The notes under the pieces are model-generated. The model had not been told where the DNA came from. It did no database searches and saw only the letters and a program-made list of their open reading frames with translations. Of a stretch of 64,000 bases of DNA, positions 54,348 through 63,535 are shown one piece after another; the first letter of the stretch is position 1, and the number at the start of each line of letters is the position of its first letter. Origin of the DNA: Variovorax sp. PAMC28562 (GTDB lineage: Bacteria; Pseudomonadota; Gammaproteobacteria; Burkholderiales; Burkholderiaceae_C); NCBI RefSeq assembly GCF_014303735.1, contig NZ_CP060296.1, positions 4,113,501 through 4,177,500 on the forward strand, given 5' to 3'. The position numbers and the translations under genes were made by a program.

Positions 54348-55495
54348 GAAAAACAATGAAACGCTCGACCCTTATCACCCTCATCGTGTTGGCACTCGTG
54401 GTCGTCGGCGGTGCCGCGTTCATGTTGATGCGGGGCAAAACCGGCACGGACGCAAAGAGCAAAGCAGCGGCGCCGAAGCCATCGCTCAGCGTGACCGTAG
54501 CGAAGCCCGAATCGAGCGAACTCACGATGACGCTGGCCGCCAACGGCAGCGTCGCCGCATGGCAGGAGGCCAGCGTCGGCTCGGAGTCGAACGGATTGCG
54601 GCTTGCGGAAGTGCGAGTGAACGTGGGCGACATCGTCAAGAAGGGTCAGGTACTCGCGACCTTCTCTCCGGAAACAGTCAATGCCGACGTGGCGCAATCC
54701 CGTGCAGCATTGGCCGAAGCGCGCGCCACCGCCGCCGACGCTGCCGGCAACGCTGCGCGCGCCCGCACGCTGGAGCAAACCGGCGCGCTCAGCCAGCAGC
54801 AGATCAACCAGTACCGCACCACCGCCGAGACCGCCAAGGCCAAGGTCGAAGCGGCTGAAGCAGCGCTCGCGGTGCAACAGGTTCGCAAGGGCAACACGCA
54901 GGTGCTGGCGCCCGACGACGGCGTGATTTCGGCGCGTACGGCGACGGTCGGCGGCGTGGTGTCGGCCGGCGCCGAGCTCTTCAAGATGATCCGCCAGGGG
55001 CGGCTCGAGTGGCGCGCCGAAGTCACTTCCGCCGAGCTGGGCCGCATCGCGGTCGGCACGCCGGTCACAGTCATCAGCGCGAGTGGCGCACAGGTGCCGG
55101 GCAAGGTGCGCGCGGTGGCGCCGACGGTCGATCCGCAAACGCGCAACGCGCTCGTGTACGTCGACATTCCCAACGTGCTGCACAACACAGGCATCAAGGC
55201 GGGGATGTTCGCGCGCGGCGATTTCCTGCTGGGGCGCAGCAGCGCGACGACCGTGCCGCAAGCGTCCATCGTGCCGCGCGACGGCTTCAACTATTTGCTG
55301 CTGCTGCAACCGGACAATCGGGTGTCGCAGCTCAAGATCGAAACCGGTCGCCGCGTCGGTGATCGAGTGGAGGTCACGACCGCACTGCCGGCCGATGCCA
55401 GGGTTGTGGTGCAAGGCGCGGGCTTCTTGAACGACGGCGATCTGGTTCGGGTGGTGGATGCCACGACCCCCGTCACGCCGTCTGCGGCCAGGTAA
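54344..55495 (+). CDS. RND periplasmic adaptor (membrane-fusion protein)
   Basis: A 383-aa HlyD-type adaptor anchored by one N-terminal membrane helix (about residues 8-25), with no lipobox. Lipoyl-like halves flank a helical hairpin near residues 105-165, then come the beta-barrel and membrane-proximal domains. The ATG overlaps the channel stop (ATGA). The RND gene follows after 12 bp. Confidence 0.9.
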   Translation: MRKTMKRSTLITLIVLALVVVGGAAFMLMRGKTGTDAKSKAAAPKPSLSVTVAKPESSELTMTLAANGSVAAWQEASVGSESNGLRLAEVRVNVGDIVKKGQVLATFSPETVNADVAQSRAALAEARATAADAAGNAARARTLEQTGALSQQQINQYRTTAETAKAKVEAAEAALAVQQVRKGNTQVLAPDDGVISARTATVGGVVSAGAELFKMIRQGRLEWRAEVTSAELGRIAVGTPVTVISASGAQVPGKVRAVAPTVDPQTRNALVYVDIPNVLHNTGIKAGMFARGDFLLGRSSATTVPQASIVPRDGFNYLLLLQPDNRVSQLKIETGRRVGDRVEVTTALPADARVVVQGAGFLNDGDLVRVVDATTPVTPSAAR

Positions 55496-55507
55496 GGAAC
55501 GCTGGCC

Positions 55508-58500
55508 ATGAACGTTTCCGCCTGGTCCATCCGCAATCCGATTCCCGCGGTGATGCTGTTCGTGCTGCTCACCTTTGGCGGCCTGTTGTCCTTCAACGCG
55601 ATGAAGGTGCAGAACTTTCCCGACATCGATCTGCCGACGGTCACCGTGTCGGCAGCGTTGCCGGGCGCATCGCCGTCGCAGCTTGAAACCGACGTCGCGC
55701 GCAAGCTGGAAAACGCCATCGCGACGATCACCGGCCTGAAGCACATCACGACCAAGGTGCAAGACGGCGCGGCCACGCTCATCATCGAGTTCCGCCTCGA
55801 AAAACCGGTGCAGGAAGCCGTCGACGATGTGCGCTCGGCGGTGCAGCGCGTGCGTGCCGACCTGCCCGCCGACGTGCGCGATCCGGTCGTCACCAAGCTC
55901 GACCTGGCCGGGCAACCGGTGCTGGCCTTCACGATCGCATCGAGCAAGCTCGACCCCGAAGCATTGAGCTGGTTCGTCGACAACGACGTGACGAAGAAGT
56001 TGCTGGCTTTGCCGGGTGTCGGTGCGGTCAACCGCGTGGGCGGCGTGACGCGGCAGGTCAACGTCGACCTCGATCCTGCCAAGCTGCAGGCGCTCGGCGC
56101 CAGCGCAGCCGACATCTCGCGCCAGTTGCGCCAGGTGCAGACAGAAAGCGCCGGTGGCCGTACCGACCTGGGCGGCAGCGAGCAACCGGTCCGCACATTG
56201 GCCACGGTGCAGAGTGCGAGCGAGCTGGGCAGCCTGCAGATCGCGCTGTCCGACGGTCGCCGCATCCGGCTCGACCAGGTCGCGCGCGTGATCGACGGTA
56301 TCGCCGAGCCGCGCGCTGCCGCGCTGCTCGACGGCAAGCCGGTGGTCGGCTTCGAGGTGGCGCGCAGCCGTGGCGCCAGCGAAGTGGAGGTCGGCGCCGC
56401 GGTTCAGAAGGCGTTGACCGAACTGCGCACCCAACACCCCGACATCCAGCTCAACGAAGCCTTCAACTTCGTCGAGCCGGTCAAGGATGAATACGAAGGC
56501 TCGCTGCACCTGCTGTACGAAGGGGCCATCCTGGCCGTGATCGTGGTGTGGCTCTTTCTGCGCGACTGGCGCGCCACGCTGGTGTCGGCAGTGGCATTGC
56601 CGATGTCGGTGATCCCGGCGTTCATCGGCATGCACCTGCTGGGCTTTTCGGTCAACGTGATTTCTTTGTTGGCGCTGTCGCTGGTGATCGGCATCCTGGT
56701 CGACGATGCCATCGTCGAGGTCGAGAACATCGTGCGGCATTTGCGCATGGGCAAGAGCCCGTACGACGCGGCGATGGAGGCGGCCGACGAGATCGGGCTG
56801 GCCGTGATCGCCACCACCTTCACGCTCATCGCGGTGTTTTTGCCGACCGCTTTCATGAGCGGTGTCGCAGGCAAGTTCTTCAAGCAGTTCGGCTGGACCG
56901 CAGCGCTCGCCGTCTTCGCATCGTTGGTCGTCGCACGCGTACTGACACCCATGATGGCGGCCTACCTGCTCAAGCCGATCGTGACGGCCGAAAAAGAAGC
57001 TCGCTGGCTCACGATCTACATGCGCACCGCCGAGTGGTGCATGAAGAACCGCTTCAAGACGATGGCGCTGGCAACGCTCTTCTTCTTCGGCTCGATCGCG
57101 ATGATTCCGCTGCTCAAGACCGGCTTCATTCCGCCGGACGACAACTCGCAGACGCAGGTCTACATCTCGCTCGCGCCTGGCGCCACGCTGGCAACGACCA
57201 CCGTGATGGCCGAAGAAACGCGACGCCGCGTGATGGCGATCGAGCACGTGAAGAGTGTCTACACCACCATCGGCGGCGGCAGCGCGGGCGGCGACCCGTT
57301 CGCCAGCTTCGGAACACCCGAAACGCGCAAGGCGACGCTGACGATCAAGCTCGACGAACGCGGCGACCGGCCGCGCAAGCAGGTCATCGAGAACCAGATT
57401 CGCAACGCGCTCGAAACGCTGCCCGGTGTGCGCAGCACGGTCGGGCTCGGCGGCTCGGGCGAGAAGTACATCCTGGCGTTGAGCGGCGACGACCCGGCCG
57501 CACTGACGACTGCAGCGCGGGCAGTCGAGCGCGACCTGCGCACCATTCCGGGCCTCGGCAACATCACATCGACCGCGAGCTTGATCCGACCCGAAATCTC
57601 GGTGCGGCCCGATTTCGCTCGCGCCGCCGACCTCGGCGTGACCAGCGCGGCCATCGGCGAGACGCTGCGCGTGGCCACGCTGGGCGACTACGACGTGTCG
57701 CTGCCCAAGCTGAACCTGGCGCAGCGGCAGGTGCCCATCGTCGTCAAGCTGGAAGACTCGGCCCGACAGAACCTGGCGCTTCTGGAGCGGCTGTCGGTGC
57801 CGAGCGCGCGCGGACCGGTGATGCTCGGCCAGGTCGCCAACCTCACGGTGGAAGGCGGCCCTGCCGTCATCGACCGCTACGACCGCTCGCGCAACGTCAA
57901 CTTCGAGATCGAACTGTCGGGCGTGGGGCTGGGCGATGCGAAAGAAGCGACGATGAAGCTGCCGTCGATTCGCAACCTGCCGCCCGGCGTGCGCGTGACC
58001 GAAGTTGGCGACGCCGAGGTCATGACCGAGTTGTTCGCCAGCTTCGGCCTGGCGATGCTGACGGGCGTGCTGTGCATCTACATCGTGCTGGTGCTGCTGT
58101 TCAAGGACTTCCTGCATCCGGTGACGATCTTGTGCGCTCTGCCCCTGGCACTCGGTGGCGCCTTCGTCGGCTTGCTCATCGGGCAGAAAGCGCTGTCGAT
58201 GCCCTCGTTGATCGGGTTGATCATGCTGATGGGCGTGGCGACGAAGAACTCGATCCTGCTGGTGGAGTACGCCATCGTCGCGCGACGTGGTCATGACGGA
58301 AGCGACGGCCGGCCAGCCGTTGCCGGCATGAGCCGCTGGGACGCGCTGCGCGATGCATGCCACAAGCGGGCGCGGCCGATCATCATGACCACCATCGCGA
58401 TGGGCGCCGGCATGCTGCCGATCGCAGTCGGCTTCGGCGCGGCGGATTCGAGCTTTCGGTCGCCGATGGCGATCGCGGTGATCGGGGGACTCATCACCTC

Positions 58501-58615
58501 GACGGTGTTGAGCTTGCTCGTGGTGCCTGCCGTGTTCACCTACATCGACGACATCGAGCAATGGCTGAAGCGGACGGCGAGGCGTCTGCGCGGGCACCCG
58601 CCCGATCCAAGGTAA
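55508..58615 (+). CDS. RND efflux permease, HAE1 family
   Basis: A 1035-aa proton-driven pump with two six-helix repeats and two periplasmic loops. The proton-relay Asp pair is in GILVDDAIVEVEN in helix 4. Conserved HAE1 signatures are FPDIDLPTV near the N-terminus and TILCALPLALGGAF in helix 10. It lies in the MdtB/MdtC-like side of the family, but the substrate cannot be told. It completes the tetR-OMF-MFP-RND operon. Confidence 0.92.
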   Translation: MNVSAWSIRNPIPAVMLFVLLTFGGLLSFNAMKVQNFPDIDLPTVTVSAALPGASPSQLETDVARKLENAIATITGLKHITTKVQDGAATLIIEFRLEKPVQEAVDDVRSAVQRVRADLPADVRDPVVTKLDLAGQPVLAFTIASSKLDPEALSWFVDNDVTKKLLALPGVGAVNRVGGVTRQVNVDLDPAKLQALGASAADISRQLRQVQTESAGGRTDLGGSEQPVRTLATVQSASELGSLQIALSDGRRIRLDQVARVIDGIAEPRAAALLDGKPVVGFEVARSRGASEVEVGAAVQKALTELRTQHPDIQLNEAFNFVEPVKDEYEGSLHLLYEGAILAVIVVWLFLRDWRATLVSAVALPMSVIPAFIGMHLLGFSVNVISLLALSLVIGILVDDAIVEVENIVRHLRMGKSPYDAAMEAADEIGLAVIATTFTLIAVFLPTAFMSGVAGKFFKQFGWTAALAVFASLVVARVLTPMMAAYLLKPIVTAEKEARWLTIYMRTAEWCMKNRFKTMALATLFFFGSIAMIPLLKTGFIPPDDNSQTQVYISLAPGATLATTTVMAEETRRRVMAIEHVKSVYTTIGGGSAGGDPFASFGTPETRKATLTIKLDERGDRPRKQVIENQIRNALETLPGVRSTVGLGGSGEKYILALSGDDPAALTTAARAVERDLRTIPGLGNITSTASLIRPEISVRPDFARAADLGVTSAAIGETLRVATLGDYDVSLPKLNLAQRQVPIVVKLEDSARQNLALLERLSVPSARGPVMLGQVANLTVEGGPAVIDRYDRSRNVNFEIELSGVGLGDAKEATMKLPSIRNLPPGVRVTEVGDAEVMTELFASFGLAMLTGVLCIYIVLVLLFKDFLHPVTILCALPLALGGAFVGLLIGQKALSMPSLIGLIMLMGVATKNSILLVEYAIVARRGHDGSDGRPAVAGMSRWDALRDACHKRARPIIMTTIAMGAGMLPIAVGFGAADSSFRSPMAIAVIGGLITSTVLSLLVVPAVFTYIDDIEQWLKRTARRLRGHPPDPR

Positions 58616-58717
58616 ACGCGCGCACTTTGCCTACTCGCGAATGCAGCGCCTTCGCACTCGGCTGGTTCCGATCGTCCTGCACTGTCCAGTTTTTGAAGAC
58701 TGGAAGTGGGTCAATAG

Positions 58718-59086
58718 ATGAATCGTCAGCATGTTCGCAACGGCCTGTCTGCCATCGTCGCGCTGGGCGCGCTCGCTGCGTCGGGCGCCTGGGCCCAATC
58801 GACCGACGCCGTAGCGCAAGAGCGCTACCAACGAGCTCTCGCGGTGTGCAACGACGGCAGCTTGCCCGCGCCCGAGCGCAACAGCTGTGTGCGCATGGCC
58901 GGTCGGCAATTGGACCGCACGAATGGCGGGCCCCCGGTCGATACGCCGACTGCCACCCCCGACGGCCGGGCTACGGTGGTAGCGCCGGCCGGCTCGACGC
59001 CGCCGAGTGACGCCGACACCACCACGTCGCGTGACGGGCGGGCCACCATCGTCGCGCCATCGGACGGCACCGCGACGCCGCGCTAG
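58718..59086 (+). CDS. small exported protein with repeated DGRAT-VAP motif
   Basis: A 122-aa protein with a Sec signal peptide (cleavage after AWA), a helical stretch with two cysteines (ERNSC and AVCNDG), and a Pro/Thr-rich tail in which DGRATVVAP is followed about 30 residues later by DGRATIVAP. No known domain recognised. The gap before it holds an inverted repeat CCAGT-N8-ACTGG at 58686-58703. Confidence 0.7.
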   Translation: MNRQHVRNGLSAIVALGALAASGAWAQSTDAVAQERYQRALAVCNDGSLPAPERNSCVRMAGRQLDRTNGGPPVDTPTATPDGRATVVAPAGSTPPSDADTTTSRDGRATIVAPSDGTATPR

Positions 59087-59122
59087 TTTTTCGAGTTGGG
59101 TATCGATAAGAGGACTGCCAAG

Positions 59123-59617
59123 ATGCAAAAGATGTTGACGGAGCGCGAAGCTTTCGCGGGCGTGCTGATCGGCATAGTGATGGAGCGATGCGGTGAAGCT
59201 CATTCCTCAAAGACTTCGCGCACCGGGCTGCAGTTGACCGTGCCGGTCGCCGAGCGGCCGTCGGTGCGGCGTGGACTCGATGCGCTCATCGAGCACGGCG
59301 CGCTTTCGGCCCTGGGCGAAACCATCGGCCTGACGCCCGCCGGTCAGTTGCTGGCGCAGCGCACCGCCAATGGCAACACCGACCACATGTCGCTGGATGG
59401 TGATAAGGAGCGCGTGCTGTTGCAGCCGTTGCTCATTGCCATCGACCGCGACGACCGGCTGCTTCCGAACAGGCCGCTCGAGGACGTGCGCACGCTTCCA
59501 GCACGGCTCGAGAACTATCAGTCGCACCGCGCTGGCCGCGGTGTGCTGTCGAGCTGGTCGCTCTGGGTCGCGATCGTGGCCGTTGTCGCGGCGCTGGCTT
59601 GGTACGTGCGGCGTTAG
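59123..59617 (+). CDS. unknown tail-anchored protein
   Basis: A 164-aa protein. The first 90 residues look like a winged-helix-type fold (SVRRGLDALIEHGAL... LTPAGQLLAQ) and the last 20 form a membrane helix ending in YVRR, so it would be anchored by its C-terminus. ATG 59123 has AGAGG nine bases ahead; a TTG at 59096 is in frame. The stop overlaps the convergent tctA stop by 3 bp. Confidence 0.68.
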   Translation: MQKMLTEREAFAGVLIGIVMERCGEAHSSKTSRTGLQLTVPVAERPSVRRGLDALIEHGALSALGETIGLTPAGQLLAQRTANGNTDHMSLDGDKERVLLQPLLIAIDRDDRLLPNRPLEDVRTLPARLENYQSHRAGRGVLSSWSLWVAIVAVVAALAWYVRR

Positions 59618-61122
59618 GCCAGCGCCCGCGCCTTGCGCTCGCTCATGCGCTTGGCCAGGCGCGGCAACACCAGAACCGCGACCACGACGACGATCAGCGC
59701 GATCGACATCGGCCGCTGGAAGAACACCGCTGCACTGCCTTCGCCGATCGACATCGCGTTACGCAGTTGCGCCTCTGCGAGCGGGCCAAGGATCATCCCG
59801 ACCACCACCGGTGCGGTGGGGAAGTCGAAGCGCCTCATCACCACGCCGAGAATGCCGATGCCGTAAAGCAGGAACAAATCGAACGCGCTCTGGCGCATGC
59901 CGTAGGCACCGACCGTCGCGAAAATCAGGATGCCCGCGTAAAGCTGCGGCTTGGGAATCTTCAGCAGCTTGACCCAGAGGCCGACCATCGGCAGGTTAAG
60001 CACCAACAGCATCACGTTGCCGATGTAGAGCGAGGCGATCAGCGCCCAGACCAGCGCAGCCGACGTGGTGAACAGTTGCGGACCCGGCTGGATGCCGTAG
60101 TTTTGGAACGCGCCGAGCAGGATCGCGGTGGTGTTGCTGGTCGGGATGCCGAGCGTAAGCAGCGGAATCAGCGCGGTGGTCACGGTCGCGTTGTTAGCGG
60201 CTTCCGGGCCAGCCACGCCTTCGATGGCACCGCGTGTCCCGAACTCCTTCCTGACCTCGCCTTTGGCCATCTTCTTTTCGACGGCATAGCTCAGGAAGGT
60301 TGGTATCTCGGTGCCGCCTGCCGGGATGCAACCGAACGGCGCACCGATGGCGGTGCCGCGCAGCCACGCCGGAATCGACCGTTTCCAGTCGCTCTTGCTC
60401 ATGTGCACGCGGCTCAATTTGTTCTGCGCTTCGACGACCTTGCCTTCATACAGCGCCGCATACAAAACCTCGGCCACGGCGAACAAGCCGACCGCCACCA
60501 GCACGATCTCGATGCCGTCGAGAAGCTCGGGCACACCGCCGGTGTAACGCCCCTGGCCGGAGATCTGATCGAGGCCGACGCAACCTGCCGCCAACCCGAT
60601 GAAGAGCGCCGTCATGCCGCGCAGCGTGCTCTTGCCGAGCACCGCGCTCACGGTGGTGAAGGCCAGCAACATCAGCAGAAAATATTCGGGCGGACCGAGC
60701 TTGACCGCGAACTCCGCGACGAACGGCGCGAACAGCGTGACGATCACAGTCGCGATGGTGCCCGCCACGAAAGAGCCAATGGCCGCGGTTGCCAGCGCTG
60801 CGCCCGCCCTGCCGCTCTTGGCCATCTTGTTGCCTTCCATGGCCGTCACCATGCTGGCGGTTTCGCCCGGCGTGTTGAGCAAGATGGAGGTGGTCGAGCC
60901 GCCGTACATGGCGCCGTAATAGATGCCCGAGAAAAAGATCATCGAGGCGGTGACGTCGACCTTCGACGTGATGGGCAGCAGCATCGCCACTGCGACCGCG
61001 GGGCCGATGCCGGGCAGCACGCCGACGGCCGTGCCGAGCGCACAGCCGACCAGGCACCACAACAAGTTGACAGGGGTGATCGCAAGCGCGAACCCGTGCA
61101 TCAGGGCATTGAAGATTTCCAT
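59614..61122 (-). CDS. tctA: tripartite tricarboxylate transporter, large permease TctA
   Basis: A 502-aa permease with about 12 helices and the TctA signature [17 protein letters not shown] near residue 40 and [15 protein letters not shown] later. It works with TctB and the periplasmic TctC to import citrate or related carboxylates using an ion gradient. ATG 61122 is 1 bp after tctB. The longer frame upstream overlaps tctB and is not used. Confidence 0.94.
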   Translation of the reverse strand: MEIFNALMHGFALAITPVNLLWCLVGCALGTAVGVLPGIGPAVAVAMLLPITSKVDVTASMIFFSGIYYGAMYGGSTTSILLNTPGETASMVTAMEGNKMAKSGRAGAALATAAIGSFVAGTIATVIVTLFAPFVAEFAVKLGPPEYFLLMLLAFTTVSAVLGKSTLRGMTALFIGLAAGCVGLDQISGQGRYTGGVPELLDGIEIVLVAVGLFAVAEVLYAALYEGKVVEAQNKLSRVHMSKSDWKRSIPAWLRGTAIGAPFGCIPAGGTEIPTFLSYAVEKKMAKGEVRKEFGTRGAIEGVAGPEAANNATVTTALIPLLTLGIPTSNTTAILLGAFQNYGIQPGPQLFTTSAALVWALIASLYIGNVMLLVLNLPMVGLWVKLLKIPKPQLYAGILIFATVGAYGMRQSAFDLFLLYGIGILGVVMRRFDFPTAPVVVGMILGPLAEAQLRNAMSIGEGSAAVFFQRPMSIALIVVVVAVLVLPRLAKRMSERKARALA

Positions 61123-61123
61123 G

Positions 61124-61681
61124 TCAGAGCCACCCGGTCGAAGTGAGGCCCGGCAGATTGATCGCCAGGAATTGCGTGAAGGTCCAGAACACCGGCGCGG
61201 CGATGAGCGCACCCGTGACGACGTCCAGCGCCCAGGTGCGCGGTGAGCTCGAAGCCGCTCCGCTGGCGCGCCGCAAGCCCTGTACTGCCAGCACGTAGCA
61301 CAGCGTGCAACTCACGATGAACCCCAGCGTGGTGATGAGCGCCGCGTTGAGCAGCAACCCCGCAGACACCCATACGAAGCCCGCCCAGTAAGCGTGCTCC
61401 GCACCCGAAGGCGCATCGAGCTCACGAAAGCCGCCACGGCGTGCCTCCCACAAGATCCAGCCCCCGCCAATCGTGAGTACGATCGACACCAACCAAGGCA
61501 AGAAGTTAGGCCCGACCCCGCCGTACCCGGCCTCCGAAGAAATGCTGATGGCGCCGAACCCGAGCGCCAGTCCTGTCGACAAAACGCCAATACCGACCAA
61601 GGTTTGCGGCCATACGGCGACCGGCCCACGCGGCGGCTCGGCATCAAGGGGGGTAACGGCCGAAGGCTCTGTTGTTGTCAT
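61124..61681 (-). CDS. tctB: tripartite tricarboxylate transporter, small permease TctB
   Basis: A 185-aa membrane protein with four helices, of the poorly conserved TctB family. It is identified by size, topology and position between tctC and tctA. It lies 78 bp downstream of tctC, and that gap contains a hairpin. Confidence 0.88.
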   Translation of the reverse strand: MTTTEPSAVTPLDAEPPRGPVAVWPQTLVGIGVLSTGLALGFGAISISSEAGYGGVGPNFLPWLVSIVLTIGGGWILWEARRGGFRELDAPSGAEHAYWAGFVWVSAGLLLNAALITTLGFIVSCTLCYVLAVQGLRRASGAASSSPRTWALDVVTGALIAAPVFWTFTQFLAINLPGLTSTGWL

Positions 61682-61704
61682 ATTCGTCTCAAGGTTTCAA
61701 CCGA

Positions 61705-61735
61705 GAGCGCCAAAGCGCCAAAGGCGCAAGCGCTC
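61705..61735. repeat. hairpin between tctC and tctB
   Basis: GAGCG...CGCTC encloses GCGCC-AAA-GGCGC, giving a two-part stem. It lacks a U tract and probably protects the tctC mRNA end so that more binding protein than permease is made. Confidence 0.5.
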
Positions 61736-61759
61736 CCCTTCCAGATGCGAGCCCGACCT

Positions 61760-62722
61760 CTAGATCATTCCGGACTTGGCCATGATCGCGCGAAGGCTCG
61801 CGAAGTCGTCGTCGACGAACTTGGCGAACGCATCACCCGACAGTACTGACGGCGTCCAATCGTTCTTCTTGAGGGCCTCGGCCCAAGCGGCGGACTTGAG
61901 CGCGGCCAGCACCATGTCGGTCAGCGCCTTCTTCTGGTCCGGCGTGATGCCTGGAGCGCCGTACACGCCGCGCCAGTTGCCGATCTCGACATCGATGCCC
62001 TGCTCTTTCAGCGTCGGCACGTTGACGCCCGGCAGGCGCTGGGCCGAGGTGACGGCAATCGCCTTCATCTTGCCGGCGTTGATGTACTCGGCGAATTCGC
62101 TGTAGCCGCTTCCACCGACCGTGACGTTGCCGCCCAGGATGGCCGCGGTCGCTTCACCGCCGCCGCGGAACGCGACGTAGTTGATCTTGGACGGATCGGC
62201 GCCGACCTTCTGCGCGATCATGGCCGCGGCGATGTGCTCGGTAGCGCCGCGCGAGCCGCCGCCCCACTTGACGCTGCCCGGGTCTTTCTTGAGCTGGTCG
62301 ACCACGTCCTTCATGGTCTTGAGCGGCGAATTGGCCGGCAGCACGAACACGTTGTATTCGCTGCTGATGCGCGCGATGGGCGTGGCCGATTCGAGCTTGA
62401 CCGGTGGCTTGCCGGTGATGATGCCGCCCAGCATGACGGCACCCATCACCATCAGCGCGTTCGGGTCGCCCTTGGAGCCGTTGACGAACTGCGCGAGGCC
62501 CAGTGCACCTGCGGCGCCTCCCTTGTTGTCGTAGGTCACCGTGTCGGCAACCTTGGCGTCGGTCAGCGCCTTGCCCAGTGCGCGGCCGGTGGTGTCCCAG
62601 CCGCCACCCGGGTTGGCCGGGATCATCATCTTGACGTTGGCGGCAGCTGCCCAGGCCGACATCGGCAAGGCGCCGGAAGCGGCCAGTGCGGCCAGGGATT
62701 TCAGAAAGGTATCGCGACGCAT
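61760..62722 (-). CDS. tctC: tricarboxylate-binding Bug-family protein TctC
   Basis: A 320-aa periplasmic receptor with a Sec signal peptide (cleavage near AWAAAA). Bug-family signatures include PANPGGGWDTTGRA, the loop that contacts carboxylate, and GAVMLGGI. ATG 62722 has AGGAG about ten bases ahead; the longer frame overlaps the divergent tctD region and is not used. Divergent from tctDE. Confidence 0.93.
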   Translation of the reverse strand: MRRDTFLKSLAALAASGALPMSAWAAAANVKMMIPANPGGGWDTTGRALGKALTDAKVADTVTYDNKGGAAGALGLAQFVNGSKGDPNALMVMGAVMLGGIITGKPPVKLESATPIARISSEYNVFVLPANSPLKTMKDVVDQLKKDPGSVKWGGGSRGATEHIAAAMIAQKVGADPSKINYVAFRGGGEATAAILGGNVTVGGSGYSEFAEYINAGKMKAIAVTSAQRLPGVNVPTLKEQGIDVEIGNWRGVYGAPGITPDQKKALTDMVLAALKSAAWAEALKKNDWTPSVLSGDAFAKFVDDDFASLRAIMAKSGMI

Positions 62723-62758
62723 GTTGATGTCTCCTTCGACAATGAACCCGAATAGAAC

Positions 62759-62785
62759 CTGAACAGAAGCTGAGTAAACGCTGAA
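62759..62785. promoter_or_regulatory. direct repeats, candidate TctD sites
   Basis: CTGAA, CTGAG and CTGAA start at 62759, 62770 and 62781, a period of exactly 11 bp. OmpR-family regulators such as TctD bind direct repeats with one-helical-turn spacing. The cluster lies 37 bp upstream of tctC and 73 bp upstream of tctD. Confidence 0.5.
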
Positions 62786-62857
62786 CACCGCTATCATGCG
62801 GCGCCCCGCTGTCAGTTGGCTGTCCGTCACATTGGGGAAAACACCAAACCCCGAGGC

Positions 62858-63535
62858 ATGAAACTGCTGCTCGTCGAAGACGATCCCACGATGCAGACCA
62901 CGCTGCAGCGCGCCCTTGCGCGCCGGCAGATCGACGTTCGCGTCTGCGGCGATGGCGCACAGGCGCTGGAGCAATGGCGCGCGCTCGAACCGGACGTGGT
63001 CGCGCTGGACTTGAGCTTGCCCAACCTCGACGGCCTGCAGGTTCTGGCGCAGGCCCGTGCCGCCGGCTTGCGCACTCCCGTGCTGCTGCTGACCGCGCGC
63101 GGCACCGTGGGCGACCGCATCGTCGGCCTCAACGCGGGCGCCGACGACTACCTGCCCAAGCCTTTCGACCTGGACGAGCTGGAAGCGCGACTGCGCGCAC
63201 TGCGCCGACGCCATCAGAGCGCCGGCGTCGATTCACCACTCAATCCGCAGCAGGTTGGCGCACTGCGCTACGAACCGGAGAGCGGCGCCATCTATCACCG
63301 CGCCGAAGTGCTCGAACTCACGCCGCGCGAACTCGGCTTGCTGAAGGTGCTGATGGAAAAGCCCGGTCATGCCGTGACCAAGGAACGTCTGTTCGAGCTG
63401 GTGTTTCCCGGAGAAACAGAGGTGCAGTACGAGGCCATCGAGGTGGTCGTGTATAGGCTGCGCAAGAAGCTGGTCGGCACGGGCGCGGTGTTGATGACGC
63501 TGCGCGGGCTTGGCTATCTGCTGCGCGAGGCATGA
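62858..63535 (+). CDS. tctD: OmpR-family response regulator TctD
   Basis: A 225-aa two-component regulator with an N-terminal receiver (EDD acidic pocket, phospho-acceptor Asp in VVALDLSLPN, Lys in PKPFDLDEL) and a C-terminal winged helix. It should activate the divergent tctCBA. ATG 62858 (MKLLLVEDD) is the natural start. The stop overlaps tctE in an ATGA. Confidence 0.92.
   Translation: MKLLLVEDDPTMQTTLQRALARRQIDVRVCGDGAQALEQWRALEPDVVALDLSLPNLDGLQVLAQARAAGLRTPVLLLTARGTVGDRIVGLNAGADDYLPKPFDLDELEARLRALRRRHQSAGVDSPLNPQQVGALRYEPESGAIYHRAEVLELTPRELGLLKVLMEKPGHAVTKERLFELVFPGETEVQYEAIEVVVYRLRKKLVGTGAVLMTLRGLGYLLREA

Noticed and set aside
54245..58597. A minus-strand open frame of 1450 codons opposite the second RND operon
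   Set aside because: Composition is low in hydrophobics and full of His/Arg/Asp, typical of a high-GC shadow of the adaptor and pump genes.
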